A stretch of 64,000 nucleotides of DNA, from assembly GCF_003008595.1 (NCBI RefSeq), contig NZ_CP027669.1, positions 1,798,001-1,862,000 on the forward strand, in the 5' to 3' direction. The notes under the pieces were generated by a model, which saw nothing but the letters and a program-made list of their open reading frames with translations, made no database searches and was not told where the DNA came from. The DNA is from Simplicispira suum. GTDB lineage: Bacteria > Pseudomonadota > Gammaproteobacteria > Burkholderiales > Burkholderiaceae_C. The translations under genes were made by a program, and so were the position numbers. This document shows positions 47,001-55,378 of the stretch, piece by piece; position 1 is the stretch's first letter; every line of letters starts with the position of its first letter.

Positions 47001-47109
47001 AGCCAAGGTAATGGGACCAGATGGACTGGTAAATGAGCCCGGCAAAACCAGACAGGACAAAAATGGCTAGCAGTGCGTGTCGGTGGCGGTGGTTTGTATC
47101 GGGGGACAT
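44065..47109 (-). CDS. Fused MFS transporter / spermidine synthase-like protein
   Basis: A 1014-aa protein. Residues 1 to about 440 hold 12 or more membrane helices arranged like an MFS carrier, with an Ala/Pro/Glu linker near 215. Residues of about 530-740 are a spermidine-synthase-like Rossmann domain: HVGVIGFGSGMTTHTLL, VDTVEIEPAMVEGARLFG, YDIVISEPSNPWISGVG. The last about 250 residues are helical and unrecognised. Such fusions are widespread but largely uncharacterised; a true polyamine product is not established. GC is lower (about 55%) than the flanks, suggesting separate origin. It lies beside the pilin genes on the opposite strand; no partner is apparent. Confidence 0.85.
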   Translation of the reverse strand: MSPDTNHRHRHALLAIFVLSGFAGLIYQSIWSHYLGLFLGHAAYAQALVLAIFMGGMATGAAWIAHAGQRWRNLVRGYALIEAAIGVLGLLFHWIFTGVAAFSYDWLIPALGSPWAVDIARWGIAALLIFPQTILLGMTFPLMSGGLIRRFPGREGSLLGGLYFTNSIGAAIGALAAVFILLPWVGLPGAMVAAGILNFLVAALAWWLAREPEPVPVAPTEAKAAPEQRLLQNPLLRLVLFGTALSGAASFAYEIVWIRMLSMAVGSTMHAFELMLASFIAGIALGGLWVRNHADRTESPLRLVGWMQVGMGVAALVSLGVYANAFSWVGWLMGSLAKSDGGYALFNLGTATIAIAIMLPAAFFAGTTLPLFTVTLLREGLGERAIGRVYAWNTLGSIVGVFAAIHLLIPTLGLKLTLCVAAVLDIGIGLFLLRLQINSRHSMIRFAVAAGISAVALMVAVRIPYDPMKLASGVFRYGDSEIDAGTQKVVYYRDGKTSSVAVIAGFDGSANISTNGKPDAGIMVKDGGWPTSDEPTMTLAAALPLTMLDKPAHVGVIGFGSGMTTHTLLGDPRVKQVDTVEIEPAMVEGARLFGDRVGRAYTDPRSRIVIDDAKAFFAANPTKYDIVISEPSNPWISGVGTLFSKEFYQFVPTYLNENGLFVQWVQLYEINEELIGSIFNAMSPHFEDYAAWMTNGSDMLIVASPKGKLPKSDLNRLFQNPGPLKAELARLGITTQEILDFRKIADARMLRGIARLYNQLPPNSDYFPILGLYAPKSRYQGITAEAISTLPAQEAILLEASGIRLPLPLHMVPSKLAHFPADTMTWRARALLAELAGQLGTQLPDLLPARNLSPAILMREAARKACEQSWNPATSHQLSIRIREFSVLTNAFLPSSALRDVWSRRDWIPCKVTSPDIARTLSLMNAISTRDWNAMQDEGRKWFALPPQDSAIYRDYEDMALSALLLSLAHQDQWKELLEADEQIGLPEKSDNVYQLHRRLLRAMARDQNGPGLN

Positions 47110-47338
47110 TAAGGCAAGCTCCAGTAACCTAGCTCGGCAAGCCGAGAAAACAAAACGAAGTTACACGCAAAAACAATGCCTGGGGCAAAATTAGCGGTGC
47201 GTGAGTTCGGCAAGCTGCGCGGATTCTACGGACGCGCATGAAAGAGAAGGCAGAAGCAAGCGAAGCCATTGCTACAAGGGTCGTTCTGCCGCAACACTTG
47301 CCGCACGCAAGTCTGGTGCTAGGATGATTTGTCACGCC

Positions 47339-47360
47339 GAGTGGCTCATGAGTGGCTCAC
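47339..47360. promoter_or_regulatory. Tandem 11-bp repeat before the ABC transporter
   Basis: GAGTGGCTCA is repeated at 47339-47348 and 47350-47359, one helical turn apart, in the 294-nt divergent region between the MFS/spermidine synthase fusion and the ABC operon. It may be a regulator site. Nothing else is recognised in this gap apart from AAGGAG at the receptor start. Confidence 0.3.
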
Positions 47361-47403
47361 CTGTGATACGACTAACCCGGATATCGCCAAGGAGAATTCT
47401 TCC

Positions 47404-48429
47404 ATGCTCAACCGCCGCCACCTCATCACATCCGCCCTCGCCAGCGCCGCTCTGCCTCACCTGGCCTTTGCCCAATCCCTAGAAAAATCCAAACTCACCC
47501 TCGCCGTGGGTGGCAAGAACCTCTTCTATTACCTGCCGCTCACCATTGCCGAGCAGCTTGGATATTTCAAGGACGAGGGGCTGGACGTCACCATCGTGGA
47601 CTTCGCCGGCGGCTCCAAGGCGCTGCAGGCGGTGGTGGGAGGCAGTGCCGATGTGGTGTCGGGCGCTTTCGAGCACACGGTCAACATGCAGTTCAAGGGC
47701 CAGCCCATGCGCGCCTTTGTGTTGCAGGGGCTGGCGCCGCAGGTGGTGTTGGGCATCAACCCCAAGACCATGCCCGACTACAAAACGGTTGCGGACCTGC
47801 GCGGCAAGAAGATTGGCGTCACTGCGCCGGGCAGCTCCACCAATGTGATGGTGAACTATGTGCTGGCCAAGGCCGGCGTGAAGCCGAGCGAAGTGAGTTT
47901 TGTCGGCGTGGGCGCGGCCAACGGCGCGGTGGCCGCGATGCGCTCGGGGCAGATCGATGCCATCAGCAACCTCGACCCGGTCATCACGCTGCTGCAGCGC
48001 TCAGGCGATTTGAAAATCATTTCTGACACGCGCATCGTCTCTGAGGCCGAAAAAGTGTTTGGCGGCCCCATGCCGGCCGCCTGCCTGTACGCGCCGGAGC
48101 CCTTTGTGCGTGCCAACCCCGGTACCGTGCAGGCGTTGACCAATGCCATTGTCCGTGCGGACCGCTGGATTCATTCGGCGGGGCCCGGCGATGTGATCAA
48201 AGTGGTGCCCGAGAGCTATCTGCTGGGCGACCGCGCGGTCTACATCGACGGCTTCCTGGCAGCGCAAAAGGCGCTCTCGCCCGATGGCATGTTCCCGACG
48301 GCAGGCGCACAGACCGCGTACCGTGCCCTGGCCAGCGTCGACCCGAAGATCGCGGCAGCCAAGCTCGACCTGGACGCTGTCTACACCAACGAATTTGTCA
48401 AGAAGGCCAATGCTCGCAAGCGCGGCTGA
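47404..48429 (+). CDS. NitT/TauT-family ABC transporter substrate-binding protein
   Basis: A 341-aa periplasmic protein. The signal peptide MLNRRHLITSALASAALPHLA (about 1-24, ending AFAQ) has an Arg-rich n-region. The mature part has the NMT1/SsuA-like fold: LPLTIAEQLGYFKDEGLDV near 50 and DLRGKKIGVTAPGSSTNV near 140. It binds a small organic ion such as a sulphonate, nitrate or thiamine precursor; sequence does not say which. AAGGAG sits 9 nt before the ATG at 47404. The ATPase gene starts 20 nt inside its end. Confidence 0.9.
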   Translation: MLNRRHLITSALASAALPHLAFAQSLEKSKLTLAVGGKNLFYYLPLTIAEQLGYFKDEGLDVTIVDFAGGSKALQAVVGGSADVVSGAFEHTVNMQFKGQPMRAFVLQGLAPQVVLGINPKTMPDYKTVADLRGKKIGVTAPGSSTNVMVNYVLAKAGVKPSEVSFVGVGAANGAVAAMRSGQIDAISNLDPVITLLQRSGDLKIISDTRIVSEAEKVFGGPMPAACLYAPEPFVRANPGTVQALTNAIVRADRWIHSAGPGDVIKVVPESYLLGDRAVYIDGFLAAQKALSPDGMFPTAGAQTAYRALASVDPKIAAAKLDLDAVYTNEFVKKANARKRG

Positions 48430-49264
48430 GGTGCTTGATGCCACTGATAACCCGGCGGCAGCGCTCACGCTCACCGGCGTGGCCTGCACCTTTGTCAGCA
48501 AAGACGCACCTGACCAACGCTACACCGCCGTGCAGGACGTGGATTTGCGCGTGGGCGCGGGCGAGTTCGTCAGCGTCGTCGGCCCCACGGGCTGCGGCAA
48601 GAGCACGCTGCTGAACGTGGCCGCCGGCCTGCTGGCGCCCAGTCTGGGCAGCGTACAGGTGTTTGGCGAGCCCCTGGTGGGCCTGAACCGCCGCGCGGGC
48701 TACATGTTTCAGACGGAGAGCCTGATGCCCTGGCGTACCGCATTGGCCAATGTGTCGGCGGGGCTGGAGTTTCGCGGTACGCCGCTCAAGGAGGCCCAGG
48801 CCCTGGCCCAGGAATGGCTGGGGCGTGTGGGTCTGTCGGGCTTTGGCGACCGCTACCCGCACCAGATGAGCGGCGGCATGCGAAAGCGCGCCAGCCTGGC
48901 GCAGACCCTGGTGCTGGATCCGGACATCATCCTGATGGACGAGCCGTTTTCCGCGCTCGACATCCAGACCCGCCAGCTGATGGAAAACGAAGTACTGCAA
49001 CTGTGGCAGGCCAAGCGCAAGGCAGTCCTGTTCATCACCCACGACCTGGACGAGGCCATCGCCATGAGCGACCGCGTGGTGGTGATGAGTGCCGGCCCGG
49101 CCTCGCACCCCATGGGCGAATTTGTGATCGACATTGCGCGCCCGCGCGACGTGGCCGAGATCAAATCCACGCCGCGCTTTCGCGAACTGCACGCCGGCAT
49201 CTGGGATGTGCTGCGCGAGGAAGTGCTCAAGGGTTACCAGCAACAGTTGCAGAAAGTGGCCTGA
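48410..49264 (+). CDS. NitT/TauT-family ABC transporter ATPase
   Basis: A 284-aa ATPase. Walker A GPTGCGKSTLLN is near residue 60, the Q-loop MFQTESLMPWRT near 100, the signature MSGGMRKRASLAQ near 155 with a slightly unusual MSGGM, Walker B ILMDEPFSALD near 180 and the switch His in FITHDLDEA near 210. The ATG at 48410 overlaps the receptor gene by 20 nt. It powers the permease encoded 3 nt downstream. Confidence 0.94.
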   Translation: MLASAAEVLDATDNPAAALTLTGVACTFVSKDAPDQRYTAVQDVDLRVGAGEFVSVVGPTGCGKSTLLNVAAGLLAPSLGSVQVFGEPLVGLNRRAGYMFQTESLMPWRTALANVSAGLEFRGTPLKEAQALAQEWLGRVGLSGFGDRYPHQMSGGMRKRASLAQTLVLDPDIILMDEPFSALDIQTRQLMENEVLQLWQAKRKAVLFITHDLDEAIAMSDRVVVMSAGPASHPMGEFVIDIARPRDVAEIKSTPRFRELHAGIWDVLREEVLKGYQQQLQKVA

Positions 49265-49267
49265 ACC

Positions 49268-50095
49268 ATGTGGGAGAAAATCAAGCCCCGCGCTGCCACG
49301 CTGCGCGCCTGGCAGCTCGGCCTGCTGGTGCTACTTTTCCTGTTTTGGGACGCCATGACCCGTCCGGGCTTTATCCCGCCCTTCATGTTCGACAACGACC
49401 GCCAGGCCTCGTTCTTCTTTGGCCAGCCGCTGGTGATTTTTGCGCGCATCTGGCAGTGGTTCGTAACAGATGCCGACATTTACCGCCATCTGGGCGTAAC
49501 GCTCGCGGAAACGGCCATGGCCTTTGCCATTGGCGCCGGCACCGGCCTGGCTGGCGGCCTGTGGCTGGCGCTCTCGCCCATGGCGTCGGCGCTGCTGGAA
49601 CCCTATATCAAGGCCTTCAACTCGATGCCGCGCATCGTGCTGGCGCCGATCTTTTCGGTGTGGTTCGGCCTGGGCATGGGCTCCAAGGTGGCGCTGGGGG
49701 TCACGCTGGTGTTTTTCATCGTGTTCTTCAACGTCTACCAAGGCGTCAAGGAGGTAAGCCCGGTGGTGCTGGCCAACGCCCGCATGCTGGGCGCCAGCCA
49801 GCGGCAATTGCTGCGCTTCGTGTACTTGCCCAGCGCCACCAGCTGGGTGTTCAGCTCCCTGCATACCTCGGTGGGCCTGGCTTTCGTCGGCGCGGTGGTG
49901 GGTGAATACCTGGGTTCAAGCCAGGGCGTGGGCTATTTGATCCTGCAGGCCGAGGGCACGTTTGACATCAACACCGTGATGGCCGGCATTCTGGTACTGA
50001 CGGCATTTGCCTTGGCTCTTGATGGCTTGGTGGGCCGCATCGAGCGGCGCCTGATGAAGTGGCAGCCCAAGGCCGGCGAGGTCGAAAAGCTGTAG
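49268..50095 (+). CDS. NitT/TauT-family ABC transporter permease
   Basis: A 275-aa inner-membrane protein with about six helices and the BPD_transp_1 EAA loop at VSPVVLANARMLGASQRQLL near residue 165, followed by PSATSWVFSSLHTSVGLAF. Three-gene receptor-ATPase-permease operon, starting 3 nt after the ATPase stop. No metabolic enzyme is attached, so the substrate remains open. Confidence 0.94.
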   Translation: MWEKIKPRAATLRAWQLGLLVLLFLFWDAMTRPGFIPPFMFDNDRQASFFFGQPLVIFARIWQWFVTDADIYRHLGVTLAETAMAFAIGAGTGLAGGLWLALSPMASALLEPYIKAFNSMPRIVLAPIFSVWFGLGMGSKVALGVTLVFFIVFFNVYQGVKEVSPVVLANARMLGASQRQLLRFVYLPSATSWVFSSLHTSVGLAFVGAVVGEYLGSSQGVGYLILQAEGTFDINTVMAGILVLTAFALALDGLVGRIERRLMKWQPKAGEVEKL

Positions 50096-50169
50096 CCAGT
50101 GGGCTGTACCGTAAATGCATTGCCTAGAAAACAGCGCCCTTCCTGCACAGTACTGCGTTGCAGATCCTC

Positions 50170-50189
50170 GTGATAGCAACGGCTATCAC
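50170..50189. terminator. Small inverted repeat after the ABC operon
   Basis: GTGATAGC-AACG-GCTATCAC is a perfect 8-bp palindrome with a 4-nt loop, 75 nt past the permease stop. No T-run follows, so it may be a weak terminator or a regulator site for the gene at 50267. Confidence 0.35.
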
Positions 50190-50266
50190 TGCGGTTTGCG
50201 CCTTGTCCTGAGCACGAATCCATCGATTTCATTTCAGGCAACTATTTACGGGGCAGCACACTAGCC

Positions 50267-51822
50267 ATGCAGCCGCCGCAACCTGCAGCGTCGGCGCGGC
50301 TGGACGCTGCGTTGTCTGCGTTGGCCGTCCTGGCGCTGGCCCTGCCTTTCCTCTGGGGCTTGACCCGGCCGCCCAGCAGCAACTTCTGGCCCCTGGCAGC
50401 GAGCTGGCTGTGTGTCGCTGCTCTGTTGCTGATTTCCGCCGTGCAAGCGCTGCTGCGCCCACCCTGGGGCATGCAGACCTGGGCCCGCATCGTCGGCGCC
50501 GGGCTGCTGATGGCTGCGCTGGTATCGAGCGCCATCGGGCTGGCCCAGTACTTTGGTCTGGCCGACATGTTGTCACCCTGGGTCTACACCGCGCCCAGCG
50601 GCCAGGCCATGGGCAACCTGCGCCAGCGCAACCAGCAAGCGACGCTGCTGAGCCTGGGCGCGTGGGCGCTGGTGTGGTGGGTAGCGCAGCGTGGCGGCCG
50701 CTCCGAGCGTTTGCGTCGCTGGCCGGGTGCGGCGCACTGGGGGGGCATGGCCTTGCTGGCCATCGGTTGCGCCGCCACCGCCTCGCGCACGGGGCTGGCG
50801 CAATGGCTTCTTTTGCTGGTGCTGGTGGTGCTGTGGCATCGGCGGCTGGGCACTGCAGCGCTGCGTCTGTTGCTGGGGGGGTGTTGCTGTATGCCCTGGC
50901 CAGCTGGGTCCTTCCCATGCTGCTGTGGAAAGCCACGGGGGTGCAGGGCAGCGGGGTATTCACGCGCATGGCGGCGTCGTACGGCTGCGGCAGCCGGCGG
51001 CTGCTGTGGTCCAACGTGCTGGACCTGATTGCGTTGCGCCCCTGGCTGGGCTGGGGCTGGGGCGAGCTGGATTACGCGCACTACGTCACCTTGTTTCCGG
51101 GCGGGCGTTTCTGCGCACTGCTGGACAACGCGCACAACCTGCCGCTGCAACTTGCGGTGGAGCTGGGCGTGCCTGTGGCGCTGTTGCTTTGTGGCAGCGC
51201 CGCCGTGTGGACCTGGCGTGCGCGCCCCTGGGCCGAAACCCAGGCGCCGCGCCAGCTCGCCTGGGGGGTGCTGCTGCCCATCGGCCTGCACAGTCTGCTG
51301 GAGTTTCCGCTCTGGTATGGGCCCTTCCAGCTGGCGGCGCTGGGCGCGCTGGCGCTGCTGACGGGAGGTTTTTGTCTCCGATATTTCAAGCAAAAATGGC
51401 CTCTAGCGCAATATGTAAAAGCGTTAGCAGCTATTGTTTTGATAGTTTGTATCGCGCTTCTGGGCGTGCAGTATTCCGCCCTGAGCCAGCTCTATCTGCC
51501 AGCGGCCAGCCGCAGCCAGACGCTGACCGTTTTGGCCGATGGCCGCCTGGCGCAGGCGCCGCTGTGGCCCGATGCCGCGCGCTTTGCCCGGCTCACCACG
51601 ATGACCGTGAACGCGGGCAATGCCGCCGAGGCGCACGCGCTGGCGCTGGATTTGCTGCATTACTCGCCCGAGCCACGTGTCATCGAGCGCTTGATCGAAA
51701 GCGCCGAGCTGCTGGGACGCACGGGTGAGGCGCAGTTTCACCGCCAGCGCTATGCCGCCGCCTACCCGTCGGCCTATTCCCGCTGGCTGCGCGGTGGGAA
51801 GGCGTCGGCCGCTGCAGAGTGA
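50267..51822 (+). CDS. PglL-like pilin O-oligosaccharyltransferase, frameshifted at a G7 tract
   Basis: Reading from ATG 50267 runs in one frame up to a run of seven G at 50875-50881, then continues one frame back to the stop at 51822. One extra G would give a 518-aa protein of normal length. Both halves are clearly one Wzy/PglL-family enzyme: many membrane helices, SRTGLAQW before the break, and after it DNAHNLPLQLAVELGVP and HSLLEFPLWYGPFQL, hallmarks of pilin glycosyltransferases. A Wzy_C_2-type tail follows. As written it would be cut to 253 aa. The break may be phase variation, minus-one frameshifting (G GGG GGG is a legitimate slippery site), decay or a sequencing error. Repeat A copy 5 encodes one membrane segment. 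Confidence 0.8.
51384..51448 (+). repeat. Repeat A copy 5, inside the PglL-like gene
   Basis: ATGGCCTCTAGCGCAATATG, then AAAGCGTTAGCAGCTATTG and TTTTGATAGTT. It is translated as QKWPLAQYVKALAAIVLIV, forming part of a membrane helix before the C-terminal domain. Confidence 0.88.
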
Positions 51823-51832
51823 CGGCCGCCGC

Positions 51833-52330
51833 TTACGCGCCTGCGCCGGCCACAAAACTCCCCGACTTGCCGCCATGCTTTTCCAGCACGCGCACGCCGT
51901 GGATGGACATGCCCCGGTCCACCGCCTTGCACATGTCGTAGATGGTCAGCAAGGCCACCTGCACGGCGGTCAGCGCCTCCATTTCCACGCCGGTGAGGCC
52001 GACGGTTTCCACCGTGGCGGTGCAGGCAATGCCAATGGCGCCCGCATGCTGGCTGCTGGCCGGCGCGAAATCGATTGCCACGCGGGTGAGCGCGAGCGGA
52101 TGGCACAGGGGGATCAGGTCGCTGGTCTTCTTCGCGCCCTGGATGCCGGCGATGCGGGCGATGCCCAGCACGTCGCCCTTTTTGGCGTTGCCGGCCTCGA
52201 TCAGCGCCAGGGTGGTTGGCAGCATCTCGATGCGGCCGGTGGCAAGGGCGATGCGGTGCGTGGCGGGCTTGGCGGCTACGTCCACCATGTGGGCCTGGCC
52301 CTGGGCGTCGAAGTGGGTGAGTGCGGACAT
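51833..52330 (-). CDS. moaC: Cyclic pyranopterin monophosphate synthase
   Basis: A 165-aa MoaC, the normal length. Conserved active-site stretches are [16 protein letters not shown] near residue 65, [15 protein letters not shown] near 110 and [13 protein letters not shown] near 125. It makes cyclic pyranopterin in molybdenum cofactor synthesis. It starts [18 protein letters not shown] at 52330; no other moa gene is near. It is convergent with the PglL-like gene, only 10 nt from its stop. Confidence 0.96.
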   Translation of the reverse strand: MSALTHFDAQGQAHMVDVAAKPATHRIALATGRIEMLPTTLALIEAGNAKKGDVLGIARIAGIQGAKKTSDLIPLCHPLALTRVAIDFAPASSQHAGAIGIACTATVETVGLTGVEMEALTAVQVALLTIYDMCKAVDRGMSIHGVRVLEKHGGKSGSFVAGAGA

Positions 52331-52461
52331 GGGCAAGAATGGGCTGGGCCGAAGGGTGGCAAGGGGGGCCTGCGCAGCGAACCTTCGCCGCGTCGGGCCA
52401 TCATACGGAACTGCCGCCACGCCGTTGTGGTGTCAATAGCCAGCCGCAATGAGGAATTTTG

Positions 52462-54000
52462 ATGCCGAATTGGCCTCCAGCGCTTATCTGTAAATCGTTC
52501 TTAGCTATCGTTTTGGTAGTTATGGGCGCGCTCGCCCAGGCGCAGCCCGCCCGCCTGCCCACGCTGGGTGACGGCGGTGACATGAGCGCGGGCGCGGAGC
52601 GGCGCCTGGGCGACGGCATTGCGCGGGAGCTGTACCGCGATCCGGACTACATCGACGATCCGCAGCTCACCGAGTACGTGCAGGACATGTGGCAGGCGCT
52701 GATTGCCGCAGCGCGCGCCCGCGGTGAAATATCCGCCGAGCTCGATGATCGCTTTGCGTTTGAGCTCTTTCTTGGGCGCGATCGCACGGTGAACGCCTTT
52801 GCCTTGCCCGGAGGCTATTTGGGTGTGAACCTGGGCTTGGTGGGTGTGGTGAGCACGCCCGATGAACTCGCCTCGGTGCTGGCGCACGAGCTGAGCCACA
52901 TCAGCCAGCGCCATATTGCGCGCCTGATCGGGCGCCAGAAGGTGCAGACGCCGCTCATGATGGGTGCCATGGTGCTAGGCATGCTGGCGGCCAGCAAGAA
53001 CCCCCAGGCAGGGCAGGCGCTGGCCATTGGCGGACAGGCGCTGGCGGTGCAGACACAGCTCAATTTTTCGCGCGACATGGAGCGCGAGGCGGACCGCGTG
53101 GGTCTGGGCCTGATGGTACCGGCCGGCTTTGCGCCGCAGGGTTTCGTCAGCATGTTCGACAAGCTGCAGCAAGCCAACCGCATCAACGACAACGGCTCCT
53201 GGCCCTACCTGCGCAGCCACCCGCTGACCACGCAGCGCATCGCCGACATGCAGGCGCGCCAGCCCCCGGACGCGCGGGCCGTGCCGCGCGATCGGGGCGA
53301 GTTTTCGCTCCTCAACCACGTGCTGCTGGCAGCGCGTGCGCGCGTTCTCTCCGCCCCCGGCGTGGACGTACTGCGGCAATGGGTGGCAGAGCCGGCCGGC
53401 CTGGGTTTTTCCGAACGCCCGGCCGCTGAACGTGCGGCGGTTTTGTACGCCAGCGCGCTTGCGGCCAGCGAATTGCGCGACAGTGCGCGGGCGCGCCAAT
53501 GGCTGGCCCGCTTGCAGCCCCTGGTGGCGGCCGACGCGGCAGCCAGTCGCCAGGCGCGGCTGTTGGGCGCAGACATTGAACTGCGGGCGGGCGCTCCGGC
53601 GGCGGCGCTCGCCGCCTTGCCCATGCCGGGCGCTTCTGCAGGTTCGGCTTTGCGCCCCGAAGTGCTGCTGCGCGCTCAGGCACTGCTGGCGCTGGGCCGC
53701 GCGGGCGAGGCGTCGGGCGCCTTGCAAAGCTGGGTGGCGCTGCACCCGCAGGATGCGACGGCCTGGCAGGCGCTGGCGTCGAACTGGCAGGCGCAGGGAC
53801 AGGTGCTGCGCGCGGTGCGCGCCGAGGGTGAAGCGCGTGCCGCGCAGTACGACTACGCGGCGGCGGTGGACCGCTTCAAGGCCGGGCAGGCGCTGGCGGC
53901 CCAAAGCGGCACGCCTGCGGACTATGTGGAGGTCTCCATCATCGACACGCGCCTGCGCGCCGTGCAGTTACTTCTTCGCGAACAAACCGCCGAGCGCTGA
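52462..54000 (+). CDS. BepA/YfgC-like periplasmic M48 metalloprotease with TPR tail
   Basis: A 512-aa exported protein. The signal peptide covers about residues 1-27 and ends ALAQAQ. The zinc site is HELSHISQRHI (about residue 135) with the third ligand in MEREADRVG (about 200). The C-terminal about 200 residues are TPR repeats. BepA proteases degrade stalled outer-membrane proteins and help LptD assembly. The ATG at 52462 has GAGGAA upstream. The h-region of the signal peptide is encoded by Repeat A copy 6. Its 3' end overlaps the convergent holin-family gene by 33 bp. Confidence 0.93.
   Translation: MPNWPPALICKSFLAIVLVVMGALAQAQPARLPTLGDGGDMSAGAERRLGDGIARELYRDPDYIDDPQLTEYVQDMWQALIAAARARGEISAELDDRFAFELFLGRDRTVNAFALPGGYLGVNLGLVGVVSTPDELASVLAHELSHISQRHIARLIGRQKVQTPLMMGAMVLGMLAASKNPQAGQALAIGGQALAVQTQLNFSRDMEREADRVGLGLMVPAGFAPQGFVSMFDKLQQANRINDNGSWPYLRSHPLTTQRIADMQARQPPDARAVPRDRGEFSLLNHVLLAARARVLSAPGVDVLRQWVAEPAGLGFSERPAAERAAVLYASALAASELRDSARARQWLARLQPLVAADAAASRQARLLGADIELRAGAPAAALAALPMPGASAGSALRPEVLLRAQALLALGRAGEASGALQSWVALHPQDATAWQALASNWQAQGQVLRAVRAEGEARAAQYDYAAAVDRFKAGQALAAQSGTPADYVEVSIIDTRLRAVQLLLREQTAER
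52467..52522 (+). repeat. Repeat A copy 6, encoding a signal peptide
   Basis: AATTGGCCTCCAGCGCTTAT, then TCTTAGCTATCGTTTTGGTAG. It is read in frame as NWPPALICKSFLAIVLVV, almost the whole signal peptide of the M48 protease. Confidence 0.88.
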
Positions 54001-54324
54001 TTCGATCAACAGACCCAGTAGCGAATAGATCAGCGAGCCCAGAAGCGCGGCGCCAAAGCCGCTGACGTGAAAGCCGCTCAGCACACCCGCCGCAGACCAG
54101 AACATCAGCGCGTTGATGACAAACAGAAACAGCCCCACCGTGACGATGGTGACCGGCAGCGTCAGAATGACCAGCACCGGGCGCAGCACGGCGTTGAACA
54201 GGCCGATGACGAAGGCTGCAATCAGCGCGGAGCCAAAGCTTTCCACCTGCACGCCGCTGTAGAGATAGGCGACTGCGAGCAGCGCGGTGGCGCTGAGCAG
54301 CCATTTGGCAAGGATTTTCAACAT
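53968..54324 (-). CDS. Phage-holin-family (PF04020-like) four-TM membrane protein
   Basis: A 118-aa protein with four membrane helices spread over the whole length; FNAVLRPVLVILTLPVTIVT near residue 45 is the hallmark segment. The name is misleading: the family is chromosomal and its role is unknown, with no phage genes around it. The stop overlaps the M48 gene (convergent) by 33 bp. The TerC gene is immediately upstream on the same strand, with 18 nt between. Confidence 0.88.
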   Translation of the reverse strand: MLKILAKWLLSATALLAVAYLYSGVQVESFGSALIAAFVIGLFNAVLRPVLVILTLPVTIVTVGLFLFVINALMFWSAAGVLSGFHVSGFGAALLGSLIYSLLGLLIESALGGLFAKK

Positions 54325-54342
54325 GCGTTCAGCATAGCGCCT

Positions 54343-55077
54343 TCAGCCCGCCGGCGCTGCCGCCTTGTTTCGGGCTGCGGTCCATTTGCCCAGTCCCAGC
54401 ACCAGCAGTGCGCCGGCCACACCGGCACCGTATTTGATGGCGCCACTGGTCTGGTCGATCTTGGGCATCCAGGCCAGCGTGTCGGCGACGGCGAGTGCCG
54501 GGTCGGACACCAGCATGGTGCCGGCAATCCAGCCCAGCAGCATGCCGCCAAAGGTGATGATGGAGGGGAAGCGGTCCATCAGCTTGATCACCAACTGACT
54601 GCCCCAGACGATGATCGGAATGCTGATCACCAGCCCGAAGATCACCAGCGGCATCTCATGGTGATCGGCTGCGCCCTGGGCCGCTCCGGCAATGGCAATC
54701 ACGTTGTCGATGCTCATCACCAGGTCGGCGACGATGATGGTTTTGATGGCAGCGAGCAACTTGTCGCTGGCGGCGATGTTGCTGTGATCGTCGTCCGGGT
54801 CGGGGGCCAGGAGCTTGACACCAATCCACACCAGCAGCAGCGCGCCGGCCAGCTTGAGAAACGGAATGGCCAGCAGAGTCAGCGCAAAGAAGATCAACAC
54901 CACGCGCAGCACGATGGCGCCTGCCGTGCCCCACAAGATACCGCGCGTGCGCTGGGCGGGTGGGAGCTTGCGGCAGGCCAGCGCAATGACGACGGCATTG
55001 TCGCCACCGAGCAGGATGTCGATCATCACGATCTGGCCAACGGCGACCCAGAATTCGGGGGTCAGAAACTGTTCCAT
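54343..55077 (-). CDS. TerC-family membrane protein (manganese/metal exporter-like)
   Basis: A 244-aa protein with about seven membrane helices. ILLGGDNAVVIALACRKLPP near residue 25 and DLVMSIDNVIAIAGAAQG near 130 carry the paired acidic residues that mark TerC/Alx proteins. Members under yybP-ykoY riboswitches export Mn2+ or load it onto secreted enzymes. Exactly such a riboswitch is upstream on this strand, which supports that role. Start ATG 55077; a longer in-frame start would read into the riboswitch. Confidence 0.92.
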   Translation of the reverse strand: MEQFLTPEFWVAVGQIVMIDILLGGDNAVVIALACRKLPPAQRTRGILWGTAGAIVLRVVLIFFALTLLAIPFLKLAGALLLVWIGVKLLAPDPDDDHSNIAASDKLLAAIKTIIVADLVMSIDNVIAIAGAAQGAADHHEMPLVIFGLVISIPIIVWGSQLVIKLMDRFPSIITFGGMLLGWIAGTMLVSDPALAVADTLAWMPKIDQTSGAIKYGAGVAGALLVLGLGKWTAARNKAAAPAG

Positions 55078-55164
55078 GAAGCTTTCCAATGAAGTACGGG
55101 CCTGCCGGGAGCGGGGTGGGATCAGCCATGCGCAGGAGGCGCACGGCATGCCTTCGACCCGAGC

Positions 55165-55330
55165 CCACAGGTTCTCGAATCGAAGGTCTTGCTCGGCCCG
55201 GCGTGCACCAGGCCCGACAGGCCGGGCGAGCGCTGTGCGCGCGCCGTGTTGACGACCTGCCGATATCCGCAGGGTGCGGGCGAGGGGCCGTGGACCTGCG
55301 GGCGGGAGCTACTCCCCTTCGGAAAGACCG
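55165..55330 (-). ncRNA. yybP-ykoY manganese riboswitch
   Basis: On the minus strand the leader begins CCGAAGGGGAGTAGCTCCCG (near 55320), the classic GGGGAGUAGC start. It later has TCAACACGG, and ends GAGCAAGACCTTCGA near 55185, the matching 3' half. CGAAGG and CCTTCG pair to form P1. Both conserved loops of the Mn2+-sensing fold are therefore there, about 90 nt before the TerC start. It should turn TerC on at high manganese. No searching was done, but the core matches are strong. Confidence 0.88.
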
Positions 55331-55378
55331 CATTACACCACCTTGCGGCATGATCGGCAGCGGGGGCAAAGCAAGAAA

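Noticed and set aside
53968..54324. Prophage remnant suggested by the holin family name
   Set aside because: No phage gene is nearby; the family is chromosomal in many bacteria.
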